Assembly (NCBI GenBank): GCA_023450745.1
Contig: JAEXGR010000048.1
Span: forward strand, 27,782-91,781
Direction of reading: 5' to 3'
Origin: Synergistota bacterium
GTDB lineage: Bacteria > Synergistota > Synergistia > Synergistales > Synergistaceae
DNA: 64,000 nucleotides
Shown here in pieces: positions 52,056 to 63,774 of this stretch (positions are counted from its first letter, which is position 1; each line of letters opens with the position of its first letter). Both the position numbers and the translations under genes were made by a program. The notes under the pieces are model-generated. The model saw nothing but the letters and a program-made list of their open reading frames with translations. It was not told the DNA's origin and searched no databases.

Positions 52056-52979
52056 TTACCGCCTGTTTACGAGCCAGATCCCGCTCATGATCATCACCGC
52101 GCCGAGAGCGAGCCAGAGGGTGTAACGCTCGCCGATGAGGAAGTAGGAGATGACCATGCCCGCGACGGGCTGAAGGAATTGGAAGACGATGAGCTTCGCG
52201 ACGGGCATGACGGCTAAGGCCTTGTACCATAGCAGGTAGGCGAAGGCCGAGGAGAGCGCGCCAAGGAAGATGATCGCGGCCCAGGTCTGCGCCGTAAAGG
52301 AGGGCATCTGGGAAAAGTCGGTGCCGACGGCAAAGGTGGTGGCGAACGCGTAGAGGGCGGCAAAGATCATCTCCCAGAAGATCGAAAAGGCGGGAGACAT
52401 TTTCGTCTTGAGGAATTTGCGCGAGGCGACGAGGAAGACGGCCCAGTTCAGCACGGAGAGCAGGATGATATAATCGCCCACGGTGCCGAAGGAGCCGGTC
52501 TCGGCGGTCTCTTTCACCGTTCCCCAGGCGAGCACCAGCGTGACGCCCGCGGCGGATAGGATGAGCCCCAGAATGCCTGCCGGGGAGATTTTTTCCCCAA
52601 GGAAGACGCGCCCCAGTAATGCTACGATTGCCGGCGAAGCGACCATCATCCAGTTCGCGTTGCCCGCGCCCGCCGTCTTCATCGCCACCGCCTGTATTCC
52701 CTGATGGAAGTAGATGCCCTGAAAGCCGATCAACAGCAGGATTACCGCCTCTTCTTTGGTCGGCAGCCGCAGGCTTTTTTCAAAGAGGCAGCCGGCGGCG
52801 AGCACCGGAATGCCGAAGAGGAAGCGCAGCAGCAGAATAAGCGAGGGCTCTGCCTGCGCGAGCGCGTATTTCGTCGAGGCGAAGCTGCCGCCCCAGATGA
52901 TGACGGTGGTGAGGATGATTATATAGTCGTAAAGGCGCGGTCCCGCCGGACGCGCGCGGTCGAGTTCTTCTGAGGGCAT
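52056..52979 (-). CDS. DMT-family (EamA) transporter
   Basis: A 307-aa protein with ten hydrophobic segments in two EamA repeats: WGGSFASTKYALAQAEPSLI with PVLAAGCLF, then LGALSSAFAYLLWYKALAVM. Members export metabolites such as amino acids. Substrate unknown. Isolated between sulfatase and mobA. Confidence 0.9.
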   Translation of the reverse strand: MPSEELDRARPAGPRLYDYIIILTTVIIWGGSFASTKYALAQAEPSLILLLRFLFGIPVLAAGCLFEKSLRLPTKEEAVILLLIGFQGIYFHQGIQAVAMKTAGAGNANWMMVASPAIVALLGRVFLGEKISPAGILGLILSAAGVTLVLAWGTVKETAETGSFGTVGDYIILLSVLNWAVFLVASRKFLKTKMSPAFSIFWEMIFAALYAFATTFAVGTDFSQMPSFTAQTWAAIIFLGALSSAFAYLLWYKALAVMPVAKLIVFQFLQPVAGMVISYFLIGERYTLWLALGAVMIMSGIWLVNRR

Positions 52980-53045
52980 GGGCGCTGAGACACCTTCTTC
53001 GCAAAATTATGCCAAACCGGGAAAATTATACCCTGATTTTCGCTT

Positions 53046-53810
53046 TTATGAGCGCATCAACAGGGAGAAGTCGCCGGGGGTGTTGAGATTTGTAAAAGAA
53101 TTTTTATAGCTTTTCGAGAAGCGAGAAAGGGTCTCCTCGCCGGCGATGGTGAGGCGCGATTCGCGGTAGAAGCCCTTTATCCGCCCGCCGCCCGCGAGCG
53201 CCGCCTCGGCGCGCGGCAGACAGCGGCGGTTGTAGAAGGCGTGGAGCGGCTCCAGATAGCCGCCGATCTCCGCCGCTACGACGTCCGTATCCTCCGCGCG
53301 TAAGGCCGCCATGCCGCGCAGCACCGCCTCCTCCACGTTCGGCATGTCGCAGCCTATAAGGAAGCCCCACTCGCCGCTCATCGTCGCGAGGCCCCGACAA
53401 AGCCCTTCGAGCGGGCCGCGCCCCGCGGCGCGGTCCTCCGTCACGCGGACGTTCCATTCGTTGAGCAGCGGGCCGAGCCGCTGCCGCGCCTCCCGCGCGC
53501 CGTCCTTTGCCGCAAGCAGCAGCGTCTCGTCGAAGAGCGGCGAAAGGCGCGGCAGCAGGTACGAAAGCAGCGGCGCGCCGGCGAATTTGAGGTACAGCTT
53601 ATTTTCTCCCCACATCCGGCTGCCAAGCCCTCCCGCCAGCAGCAAAAGCGAGCCGCCGACGCGGCGGGCTGCCGCCGTAAGGCGGCACGACGGATTACCC
53701 AAGTCCGCCGCTAGTGCGGCGCGCGTTTCGCCGCCGACGCGGCGGGCCGCCGCCGTAAGGCGGCACGTTGGACTACCTAAGTCCGCCGCTAGTGCGGCGC
53801 GCGTGGGCAC
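53046..53810 (-). CDS. mobA: Molybdenum cofactor guanylyltransferase-like protein with repeat-derived N-terminus
   Basis: A 254-aa ORF. From about residue 54 it is MobA-like: LLLLAGGLGSRMWGENK (NTP-binding loop), GPLEGLCRGLA and FLIGCDMPNV. MobA attaches GMP to molybdopterin for enzymes such as the formate dehydrogenase whose gene ends 4 bp upstream. The first 52 residues are two near-identical 26-residue blocks (TRAALAADLG, then CRLTAAARRVGG) encoded by the 78-bp palindromic repeats. GTG at 53810 is the only start that fits; the native start may have been displaced. Confidence 0.8.
   Translation of the reverse strand: MPTRAALAADLGSPTCRLTAAARRVGGETRAALAADLGNPSCRLTAAARRVGGSLLLLAGGLGSRMWGENKLYLKFAGAPLLSYLLPRLSPLFDETLLLAAKDGAREARQRLGPLLNEWNVRVTEDRAAGRGPLEGLCRGLATMSGEWGFLIGCDMPNVEEAVLRGMAALRAEDTDVVAAEIGGYLEPLHAFYNRRCLPRAEAALAGGGRIKGFYRESRLTIAGEETLSRFSKSYKNSFTNLNTPGDFSLLMRS
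53652..53804. repeat. Two tandem 78-bp GC-rich palindromic repeats inside mobA
   Basis: Copies at 53652-53726 and 53730-53804 differ at 5 of 75 positions. Each contains inverted repeats: TGCCGCC/GGCGGCA and GCCGC/GCGGC. They are in frame with mobA and add 26 codons each. Confidence 0.85.
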
Positions 53811-53814
53811 GGCG

Positions 53815-56502
53815 TTATCCCCGCGCGAGCTTCACGGCGCTCACCTTGAAGCCCGGCGTCTCGGAGGTGGGGTCCCAGACTGCCGCCGTCAGCAGGTTGG
53901 CGGGAGCCTCGGCGAAATGGAAGGGCAGAAAGACCATCCCCGGGGCCACCTTGTTCGTGATTCGCGCGCGGCCTGACACGGAGCCGCGCCGCGAGGCGAC
54001 GGTCAAGGCCTCTCCCTCCGCGATCGGGAGCTTGGCCGCGTCGGCGGGGTTGATCTCGATATAAAGCTCTTTGAGGTGCCGTCCCGGCGCGCCGCGCCGC
54101 GTCATGCTCCCCGAGTGATAGTGAAAAAGGCTGCGTCCGGTCGTCGCGATGAAGGGATATTCCGCGTCGGGCCATTCGTGCGGCGCGCTCCACCCGCAGG
54201 GCGAGAAGGCCGCCTTGCCGCCTGCGCGCGCGAATTTTTCCTTATGCAGGATCGGCGTTCCGGGGTGGCTTTCATCGGGGCAGGGCCACTGCAAATAGCC
54301 CTTTTCAAGCCGTTCGTAGCTCATGCCCGCGTAGGCGGGATTGGCTTGTCTTATCTCCTCGAAGATATCTTTCGGAGAGCCGAACCGCCATTCATGGCCG
54401 AAGCGCCTCGCCAGCTCCACGAAGGTGCGCCAGTCCTCGCGCGCCTCGCCGGGGGCGGCGCAGGCCCGCCGCAGCAGCTGCACGGCGCGCGTGGTGTTGG
54501 TGCAGGTGCCCTCCTTTTCGGGCCAGCAGGCGGCGGGCAGCACGACGTCCGCGAGCTGCGCCGTCTCGGTGAGGAAAATATCCTGCACGACGAGAAAGTC
54601 GAGGTTTTTCAGCGTATGGCGGGCGTGTTCGGTGTCGGCGTCGGTGACGGCGGGATTCTCCCCCATGATGAAGAGCGCCCCGAGCTCTCCCCTGTCCGCC
54701 GCCGCCATCATCGCGGCGACGGTGAGCCCCGCCTTCGCGGGCAGCGTGGAGCCCCAGAGGGCGCGTGCCTTTTCCGCGGCGGCCTCCGTATTCACTTTCA
54801 GATACCCCGGCAGCGTCGCGGGCAGACAGCCCATGTCGCAGGCCCCCTGCACGTTGTTCTGGCCGCGCAGCGGGTTCACGCCCGTACCGGGGCGGCCGAG
54901 ATTGCCGCTCAGCAGCGCGAGGTTGCAGAGGCTGCGCACGTTGTTCGTTCCCGTAACGTGCTGCGTGATGCCCATCGTATAAAAGATGGCGGCGTTTTTC
55001 GCCTCTCCGTAGAGGCGCGCCGCCTTGACGATCGTCTCCGCTGGCACGCCCGTTATCTCCCGCGCGTATTCGGGAGTGTATTTTTCGACCGCGGCCCTGA
55101 GAGCGTCGAATCCTTCCACGCGTGCCGCGATAAAGGACTCGTCGTGAAGCCCTTCCTTTATTATGACGCGCATCATCGCGTTGATCAGCGCGACGTCGGA
55201 GCCGCTCTTTTGGCGTACTGAAACGTCTGCGCAGCTGTGCAGCTCGATGAGGCGCGGGTCGCAGACGATGAGCCTCGCCCCCGCGCGAACGCGTTCCTTG
55301 ATCATCGCGCCGATGACGGGATGGGCCTCCGTCGTGTTGGAGCCGATCACCATGATCGTGTCGGCGTGCTTTATCGATTCATAATCGTTCGTCATCGCTC
55401 CGCTTCCGAAGGTCTCGCCGAGACCCGCGACCGTCGCGGAGTGTCAGAGGTGGGCGCAGTGGTCCACGTTATTGGTGGACATCACCTCGCGCGCGAAGCG
55501 CTGCATCAGATAATTCTCCTCGTTTGTGCAGCGGGCGGAGGAGAAGAAGCCCGCGCGCCCCAGGTTGCGCCGCAGCCCCGCGGCCACCGCGTCAAGCGCC
55601 TCTTCCCACGAAGCGGCGCGGAACTCGCCCGCTTCCTTTATAAGCGGCGTCGTGAGGCGGTCGGGGCTGTTCACGAATTCCCAGCCGAAGCGGCCCTTAA
55701 CGCAGCTTCTCCCCTGATTGAGGGAGCTCGTGTCGCGGTGATCCGTCGTCACATTCGCCAGCTGTCCCTGCGCGTTTACCTCGGCGACGACGGAGCAGCC
55801 GACGCCGCAATAGGGACATACGGTCTTCACACGCCTCATCTCCGAGGCTGCGCCGCCGCCCAGCGCGGGACGGTCCGCGAGGGCCCCGACGGGGCAGACC
55901 GCGACGCACTGGCCGCAGAACTTGCAGTCCGACGACTCGACGCCGAAATCGGCGGGGCGCTGGATCTCCGTTGCGATGCCGCGGTTCAGAAAATCGATCG
56001 CGCGGTACTGCGCGTGGCTTTCGCAGACGCGCACGCAGCGGCCGCAGAGCACGCACTTATCGGGTTCGCGGATAAAAAAAGGATTCGAGTCATCCCGGGG
56101 GCGCGGCGCCGGCGAGTGGTCTTCGCGTCCGGGAAAGGAATCGCGCCTGATTCCGAGATAATAAACGAGCTTCTGTAATTCACAGCGGCCGTTTGCGTGG
56201 CAGTAAAGACACTCGAAGGGGTGGCGCAGCAGCATCAGCTCCACGACGGCGCGCCGCGTCTCGCGCAGGCGGGGGCTCTCGGTGGTAATCTCCATCTCCT
56301 CCGAGAGCGGCGTCGTGCAGGCGGGAATCAGCCGGGCAAAACCCTTGACCTCCACAAGGCAAAGGCGGCAGCTGCCGAATGGCTCAAGCGCCGGGTGATA
56401 GCAGAGCGTCGGGATATATATATCCGCGCGCCTCGCCGCCTCAAGAATCGTCATTCCCCGCTCAAAGGAGACCTTGCGGCCGTTTATCACCGCTTCCGGC
56501 AT
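53815..56502 (-). CDS. fdhA: Formate dehydrogenase alpha subunit, selenocysteine-containing
   Basis: An 895-aa protein read through UGA at 55444-55446 (residue 353). It begins with a 2Fe-2S domain (Cys34, 45, 48, 62), a His/Cys cluster, two 4Fe-4S motifs (CVLCGRCVRVC, CKFCGQCVAVC) and CPYCGVGC. Then come the molybdopterin domains with HCAHL-Sec-HSATVAGLGE, where FdhA has Sec or Cys. The C-terminal domain has TGRSLFHYHSGSMTRR. It oxidises formate or reduces CO2. The UGA is the Sec codon, not a stop. GGGAGGGAAAGAG precedes the ATG. Confidence 0.93.
55400..55446 (-). other. Candidate SECIS region and Sec codon of fdhA
   Basis: The UGA is followed by two small stems: GCGAC/GTCGC and GGTCTC/GAGACC. 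A GGTCT sequence lies about 20 nt downstream, as in the loop of the E. coli fdhF SECIS. Folding was not computed. Confidence 0.5.
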
Positions 56503-56706
56503 TAGCTCTTTCCCTCCCGGACGCGCGCTCCGCGCTTGGCTGCCGGCGCCATACGGCGCCGCTTTCTATTTAAAAAAGACATTTCGTCATACCTCCGCGT
56601 AAATATTCACCCCTCATTATACGTTTATCTCAAACTTTAAGAAAGAGAAAGCGGCCTCTTCCGCAGACAAACGCTTCAAGCCTTTTTTATGCAAGCATCG
56701 AACCGC

Positions 56707-56748
56707 CGCGAATGCCGGGCGGCGGCCTGCTCCCGTCCGGCATTCGCG
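56707..56748. repeat. Perfect 12-bp inverted repeat in the fdhA-hydrogenase spacer
   Basis: CGCGAATGCCGG pairs with CCGGCATTCGCG across 18 bases. The 661-bp spacer (56503-57163) has no gene; it also holds an apparent promoter and a hairpin before the hydrogenase operon. Confidence 0.5.
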
Positions 56749-57078
56749 AAAGCCCTTCGTGCGGGCCGAGTCCTTTTTAAAAAGAGCTGTTGGCGATGTT
56801 GAATGAAGAGTGGTTTTTTTTAAACGGCAAAGGAACAAAAACGAGAATATTTAAAACAATCAAGGGGATTTTTGCTGCAGATATTGTGAATAAAAATGAG
56901 CAAAAAGGCACAAATGTGATTTTAATTGTCTGAAAAAAAGGATTCTCAGTTGCGGTTACTGTCAATGAGGGGCTATAATAACTACGCTTTGTGTACTTTT
57001 TCGCAAGTGCTGTCTCGCACAGCGCTTCGCCAATATAGAGTGTCTCATTTAGAGCGTTTTTGAGGCGTGCGAATCGTT

Positions 57079-57137
57079 TTGTAACTTTTTCTATTGGGGT
57101 TACATTTTCGTCTTTTCAGGCGGGAGGGCCTGAAAAG
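57079..57137 (+). promoter_or_regulatory. Putative promoter and 5'-UTR hairpin of the hydrogenase operon
   Basis: TTGTAA, 16 bp, TACATT gives a modest promoter (57079-57106). CTTTTCAGG and CCTGAAAAG (57112-57120, 57129-57137) form a hairpin just before the ribosome site, at the start of the expected message. Confidence 0.4.
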
Positions 57138-57163
57138 AAGACATCTTAAGGAGGGTGCGTTTT

Positions 57164-57640
57164 ATGGTGGAGAAAGCGTCGGAAAAGCAGTGGGAGCAGC
57201 TAGCGGAGCTCCTAGGCAAATACCGCGGCACTAAGGGAAGCGTCATTCCCGTGCTTCAGCAGGCACAGGATATCTTCGGCTACCTGCCGAAAGAGGTCCT
57301 GATCGAAATCAGCAACCAGCTCGGAGTCCCCATCAGCCAGATATTCGGCGTGGTGACTTTCTATGCTCAGTTCCATCTTGAGCCGCGCGGAAAGAATATC
57401 ATCAGGTCCTGCCAGGGAACTGCGTGCCACGTCCGGGGAGCGAAGGGCGTTCTTAACGCCATCCGGGAAAAGCTCGGCCTCAAAGAGGGTCAGGTTACGA
57501 CCCCCGACCTCAAGTTCACGCTTGAGACGGTGGCCTGCATCGGAGCATGCGGTCTCGCCCCTGTCTTCATGGTCAATGACGAGACGCACGGCAGACTCAC
57601 TCCTGAGTCCGTTGGTCCGATTCTGGACAAATACGCTTAG
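57164..57640 (+). CDS. Hydrogenase subunit, NuoE-like 2Fe-2S protein
   Basis: A 158-aa NuoE-like subunit. VIPVLQQAQDIFGYLPKEVL and VVTFYAQF mark the fold; CQGTACHV and ACIGACGLAP give the four Cys of the 2Fe-2S site. It passes electrons between NADH-flavin and the FeFe subunit. AAGGAGGGTG precedes the ATG; it is the first gene of the operon. Confidence 0.92.
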   Translation: MVEKASEKQWEQLAELLGKYRGTKGSVIPVLQQAQDIFGYLPKEVLIEISNQLGVPISQIFGVVTFYAQFHLEPRGKNIIRSCQGTACHVRGAKGVLNAIREKLGLKEGQVTTPDLKFTLETVACIGACGLAPVFMVNDETHGRLTPESVGPILDKYA

Positions 57641-57660
57641 GAATAAGGGAGGAACTATAA

Positions 57661-58041
57661 ATGGCAATCAAAAGTCTTGAAGATCTTCGTAAAATAAAGG
57701 CAGAGTCAAAGAAACAGACAGAGGCGAGAAAGCTCAACGAGAAACAGGTCATCATCGGCATGGGTACCTGCGGCATCGCCGCCGGCGCGCGCGCCGTAAT
57801 GTCGGCCGTCCTTGAAGAGCTTGCCAAACGCAACATACACGATGTGGCGGTCCTTCAGACCGGCTGCATCGGCATGTGCCAGAAAGAGCCCCTTCTCGAC
57901 ATCGTGCGCCCCGGCGAAGACAGAGTCACCTACGGCCCTGTCAGCCCGACGGATGTCCCGCGGATCATCGCGGACCATCTTATCAACGGCGTAGTCGTTG
58001 AGGATCTTGTCGTAGCCAAGATCCCCAGCAAAGAAGCATAG
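57661..58041 (+). CDS. Small thioredoxin-like ferredoxin subunit of the hydrogenase
   Basis: A 126-aa protein with a 2Fe-2S thioredoxin-fold core: MGTCGIAAGARAVMSAVLEE and TGCIGMCQKEPLLDI. Only three Cys (37, 69, 73) are visible. Similar small proteins occur between NuoE and NuoF genes in bifurcating hydrogenase operons; their role in electron flow is not settled. GGGAGGAAC precedes the ATG. Confidence 0.85.
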   Translation: MAIKSLEDLRKIKAESKKQTEARKLNEKQVIIGMGTCGIAAGARAVMSAVLEELAKRNIHDVAVLQTGCIGMCQKEPLLDIVRPGEDRVTYGPVSPTDVPRIIADHLINGVVVEDLVVAKIPSKEA

Positions 58042-58061
58042 GTCGAAGGGAGGAATTTTCG

Positions 58062-59852
<1,791 letters not shown>

Positions 59853-59883
59853 TTTCGGCTAATGGAAGGGGAGTAAAAAGAAT

Positions 59884-61629
59884 ATGGAACTTGTTAAGGT
59901 TACAATAGACGGCATAACAGTAGAGGTGCCATCCGATTTTACCGTGATCGAAGCCGCAGCCCGCGCCGGAATCCGCATTCCTCAGCTCTGCTATCACCCG
60001 GAGCTTGCAAAAGAAGGCGCCTGCCGCGTCTGCGTCGTTGAGATCGAAGGCGGCCGCGGACTTGGCGCAGCCTGCGTCTATCCGGTAGCGGACGGCATGG
60101 TGGTACATACGAACACCCCGAAGGTGCGCGAGACCCGCAAAGCGGTCGTCGAGCTTCTTCTTGCCAACCATCCGCAGGACTGCCTCTTCTGCCAGAAGAA
60201 TCAGGACTGCGAGCTCCAGCAGACGGCCGCCGACCTCGGCATCCGCGAAGTGCCCTACACGGGCGCGAAGCGCTCCGCGGTAAAAGACGAGAGCAACCCC
60301 AGCCTCGTCCGCGACCCCAATAAGTGCATACTCTGCGGCCGCTGCATCAGAGCGTGCCACGAGCGCCAGGGCCTTGACGTCTACGCCTTTGTAAACCGCG
60401 GCTTCAAGACCATCGTCGAACCGGCCTTCGGGCTCGGACTCGACAAGGTCGCCTGCACATACTGCGGACAGTGCTCCGCGGTCTGCCCGACAGCCGCCAT
60501 CTGTGAGCGCGACGACACCGAAAAGGTCTTCACCGCCCTCGCCGACCCGAAAAAATACACCATCGTCCAGACGGCTCCCGCCACCCGCGTCGCCCTTGGC
60601 GAAGCGCTCGGGCTGCCGGCCGGCGAGATCGTCACCGGCAAGATGGTCGCCGCGCTGCGCCGCCTTGGCTTCGATAAGGTGTTTGACACCGACTTCTCCG
60701 CCGACCTCACGATCATGGAAGAGGGACACGAGTTCCTCGACCGCGTCGTCAACGGCGGCGTGCTGCCGATGATCACCTCCTGCTCGCCGGGCTGGATCAA
60801 CTTCATCGAGATCAAATATCCCGACCTTCTCCCGCACCTCTCGACGGCGAAATCGCCGCAGGGAATGTTCGGCGCGCTGGCCAAGACCTACTGGCCCGAA
60901 ACACAGGGGATTCCCGTCGAAGACATCTACAGCGTCTCGATCATGCCCTGCACCGCGAAAAAGGCCGAGTGCGTGCGCCCGCAGCTTCAGAGCAACCCCG
61001 GCATCCCCGATGTCGACACCGTCCTGACGACGCGCGAACTTGCGCGCATGATCAAGAACGCCGGCATCGACTTCAAGAACCTCCCCGAAGAAGACTATGA
61101 CAGCCCGCTCGGTTCATCGACCGGCGCCGCGGTCATCTTCGGAGTCACCGGCGGCGTCATGGAAGCGGCTCTCCGCACCGTCTACGCCGTCCTCAACGAA
61201 GGCAAGGACATCCCTGGAATCATCTTTGAACCCGTCCGCGGCATGGAAGGAATCAAAGAGGCCTCCGTCGACGTCCCCGTGGGCGGACAGACCGTCACCG
61301 TGAAGCTCGCGGTCGCTCACACGCTGAAAAACGCGAAGATCCTCATGGATAAGGTTCGCGCCGGCGAAGCCGACTACCACTTCATCGAAGTCATGGCCTG
61401 CCCCGGCGGCTGCATCGGCGGCGGCGGACAGCCCCAGCCCGTCAACGCGGAGATCCGCGCCGCGCGCACGGCGGCCGTCTACCGTGACGATGAGGCGAGC
61501 ACCCTGCGCCAGTCGCACAAGAACCCCGACATCGTCGCCCTTTACGAAAAATGGCTTGGCAAACCGCTCGGAGAAAAGTCGCACCACCTTCTCCATACCC
61601 ACTACAACGCTCAGCCGAGAGAGTTCTAA
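59884..61629 (+). CDS. hydA: [FeFe] hydrogenase catalytic subunit
   Basis: A 581-aa enzyme. N-terminal 2Fe-2S (Cys36, 47, 50, 64), His-Cys cluster near 95-110, ferredoxin clusters (CILCGRCIRAC, CTYCGQCSAVC) and the H-cluster motifs TSCSPGW (298-304), MPCTAKKAE (354-362) and ACPGGCIGGGGQ (505-516). The second residue of the canonical TSCCP is Ser301. It makes or consumes H2. It forms the operon with the NuoEF-like subunits. Confidence 0.95.
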   Translation: MELVKVTIDGITVEVPSDFTVIEAAARAGIRIPQLCYHPELAKEGACRVCVVEIEGGRGLGAACVYPVADGMVVHTNTPKVRETRKAVVELLLANHPQDCLFCQKNQDCELQQTAADLGIREVPYTGAKRSAVKDESNPSLVRDPNKCILCGRCIRACHERQGLDVYAFVNRGFKTIVEPAFGLGLDKVACTYCGQCSAVCPTAAICERDDTEKVFTALADPKKYTIVQTAPATRVALGEALGLPAGEIVTGKMVAALRRLGFDKVFDTDFSADLTIMEEGHEFLDRVVNGGVLPMITSCSPGWINFIEIKYPDLLPHLSTAKSPQGMFGALAKTYWPETQGIPVEDIYSVSIMPCTAKKAECVRPQLQSNPGIPDVDTVLTTRELARMIKNAGIDFKNLPEEDYDSPLGSSTGAAVIFGVTGGVMEAALRTVYAVLNEGKDIPGIIFEPVRGMEGIKEASVDVPVGGQTVTVKLAVAHTLKNAKILMDKVRAGEADYHFIEVMACPGGCIGGGGQPQPVNAEIRAARTAAVYRDDEASTLRQSHKNPDIVALYEKWLGKPLGEKSHHLLHTHYNAQPREF

Positions 61630-61657
61630 TACCTCTCAAAATACCGGTAACAGACAA

Positions 61658-61685
61658 AGGAGAGGCTTCGGCCTCTCCTTTTTTA
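61658..61685 (+). terminator. Terminator of the hydrogenase operon
   Basis: AGGAGAGGC-TTCG-GCCTCTCCT with six T residues: a tetraloop-stabilised intrinsic terminator. Confidence 0.9.
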
Positions 61686-61735
61686 CGTCGTTTGCTTCCC
61701 TAAACAAAAACAGGCGGCAGGGCCGCGCTGCCCGA

Positions 61736-62359
61736 TCAGGAATTTTTCATGACGACGCCCTCCACGGCGTCGGCTACATGCTCGCAGGCGTCTACGCATT
61801 TCTCCAGATAAATATAGATCTCCCGCCAGGTGATGATCGTTATCGGGTCGTCGGCGGTTGTATGCAGCGCGTGCATATTGGTGATGAAGAGCCGGTCGGC
61901 CTCCTCCTCCATGGTGTTGATATGTACGATATGGTCGTGCAGGTTCTTGGAATGTTTGAAATTCGCGAACTCCGTGACCAGGCGCCGGGTCTCATCACAG
62001 CAGCGGATAAGCAGCTCCACAAGCGGGAGGGCGTCCTGGCGGATCGTGCGGATATTGTTGCAGTAGATGCGAAGCAGAACGTCCTCTATTTTATCGGTCA
62101 TCTCGTCAATATTCTGGCTCAGCTGAATGATATCCTCGCGTTCGATGGGGGTGATGAAGGCCTTTGCCAGGACATTGAGAAGCTTATGCTTCTCCTCGTC
62201 GGCGGCGTGCTCGGCCTTGTGGATCTCCGCCAGTCTCTCCTCCATAAGATCGGGGTCGAAGTCAGTCAGCGCCTTTTCCAGAAGGTGCGCCGCCTGACAG
62301 GCGAAACCGGTGCAGGTGATGAAGTTTTCAAAATAGAAGGCGTCCCTTTTTCTTGACAT
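61736..62359 (-). CDS. PhoU-like (DUF47) protein
   Basis: A 207-aa all-helical protein of the DUF47/PhoU family (KAEHAADEEKHKLL, SQNIDEMTDKIED, MEEEADRLF). It lies just downstream of the PiT gene, as is common, and is believed to regulate PiT-mediated phosphate uptake. Confidence 0.9.
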   Translation of the reverse strand: MSRKRDAFYFENFITCTGFACQAAHLLEKALTDFDPDLMEERLAEIHKAEHAADEEKHKLLNVLAKAFITPIEREDIIQLSQNIDEMTDKIEDVLLRIYCNNIRTIRQDALPLVELLIRCCDETRRLVTEFANFKHSKNLHDHIVHINTMEEEADRLFITNMHALHTTADDPITIITWREIYIYLEKCVDACEHVADAVEGVVMKNS

Positions 62360-62410
62360 CTCGCGTTTGTCTCCTTATCTGTGATTTTGTCCGCCATGTT
62401 ATTGCCCGGA

Positions 62411-63463
62411 TCAGAGAACGGCCATAAACAGCTTTGCCATGACGAAGCTGATAAGGCCGCAGCCGGGAAAGGTGAATATCCAGGTGAGCATCATATCCGA
62501 CACCACGCCGAAATTGATTGCCGAAAGGCGCTTCACCGCGCCGACGCCCATGATGGCGCTGGTCTTTGTGTGGGTCGTTGAGACGGGGATGCCGAAAAGG
62601 CTCGAAAGCAGGAGGCAGGCCGCCGCCGAAAGGTCGGCGGAAAAGCCCTGATACTTCTCCAGCTTCACCATATCCATGCCGACCGACCGAATGATCTTTT
62701 CGCCGCCCACGCTTGTCCCCACGCCCATCGTCGTGCTGCACAGGACCATCAGCCAGAGCGGGATGGTCATCCCCAGCACGCTGCTCTGCCCGTCGCTGAA
62801 AGCCATTCCAAGAAAAAGCACGCCGATGAATTTCTGTCCGTCCTGCGCGCCGTGCATGAAGCTCATCGCCGCCGCGCCAAAGATCTGCGCGTAGCGAAAA
62901 AAGACATTCGTCTTTCTTCTGTCCATCCCCGCGCAGACGATCGTCAGCGCCTTGCAGATGAGCCAGCCACTCATAAAGCCCAGCAAAAGGCTCAGCCCGA
63001 GTCCGTAAAGGACCTTCACCCACTCGCCCATATTGATGCCGCCGATGCCGTCCTGAATGGCGATGGCCGCGCCGGAAAGGCCGGCGATCAGGCTGTGGCT
63101 CTCGCTGGTCGGTATCCCGAAATAAGAGGCCCCGACGCTGTAGACGACGATCGAAAAAAGAGCCGCGCAGAGGGCTATCAGCGCCTGCTCGGTGTTTCCC
63201 CCAAAGTCGACCATGTTGCTGATCGTGGAAGCTACCGAACTGTTGATATGCGTCATGATGAGCACGCCGAGGAAGTTGAAGACCGCGCTGGTGGCGATGG
63301 CGGAGCGGACATTCATGCAGCGGGTGGTGATACAGGTGGCGATCGCGTTGGGAGCGTCGGTCCAACCGTTGACAAAAATGACGCCGATCGTGAGCACAAC
63401 TGTGATCGTAAGGATCGAACTTGAAGCCATCTCCTGCAGGAAATATGACAGTGAAACATCCAT
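62411..63463 (-). CDS. pit: Low-affinity inorganic phosphate transporter (PiT family)
   Basis: A 350-aa protein with ten to eleven membrane segments. Paired motifs GWTDAPNAIATCITTRCM and PVSTTHTKTSAIMGVGAV, also PTSESHSLIAGLSGAAIA and MHGAQDGQKFIGVLF. It imports phosphate (as metal complex or with H+/Na+), complementing pstSCAB. Confidence 0.93.
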   Translation of the reverse strand: MDVSLSYFLQEMASSSILTITVVLTIGVIFVNGWTDAPNAIATCITTRCMNVRSAIATSAVFNFLGVLIMTHINSSVASTISNMVDFGGNTEQALIALCAALFSIVVYSVGASYFGIPTSESHSLIAGLSGAAIAIQDGIGGINMGEWVKVLYGLGLSLLLGFMSGWLICKALTIVCAGMDRRKTNVFFRYAQIFGAAAMSFMHGAQDGQKFIGVLFLGMAFSDGQSSVLGMTIPLWLMVLCSTTMGVGTSVGGEKIIRSVGMDMVKLEKYQGFSADLSAAACLLLSSLFGIPVSTTHTKTSAIMGVGAVKRLSAINFGVVSDMMLTWIFTFPGCGLISFVMAKLFMAVL

Positions 63464-63774
63464 AAGACTCGCCCGCTTCCCTAATTTTTTGCCGCCGGAA
63501 CAAAAGAGCAGGACTTCCGCCGTCAGAAGTCCCGCTCATCATTAAAGACAGGGTATAAAAATACCCCTATTAACGATTATTCGCCGTGAATAAATAGAGA
63601 CGCGTTCGCGCTCTATGACAGACTCCACCGTTTATCCCAGCGGTTATTTACGATAACATCAAATTTGGCCCCCGTCAATAGCGGCGCGTGTGCGGTACAG
63701 GGCAACAGCATTTACTTTTAGAAGCGGATAAAAACATCAACTAACGCCTGTATAGGGCTGGCCTTTATCATTTT

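Noticed and set aside
55444..55446. Stop codon splitting fdhA into two pseudogenes
   Set aside because: The UGA is exactly at the family's Sec position and both flanks are intact.
56880..56960. Rex (redox) operator upstream of the hydrogenase operon
   Set aside because: A TTGTGAAT half-site exists but no matching second half at the right spacing.
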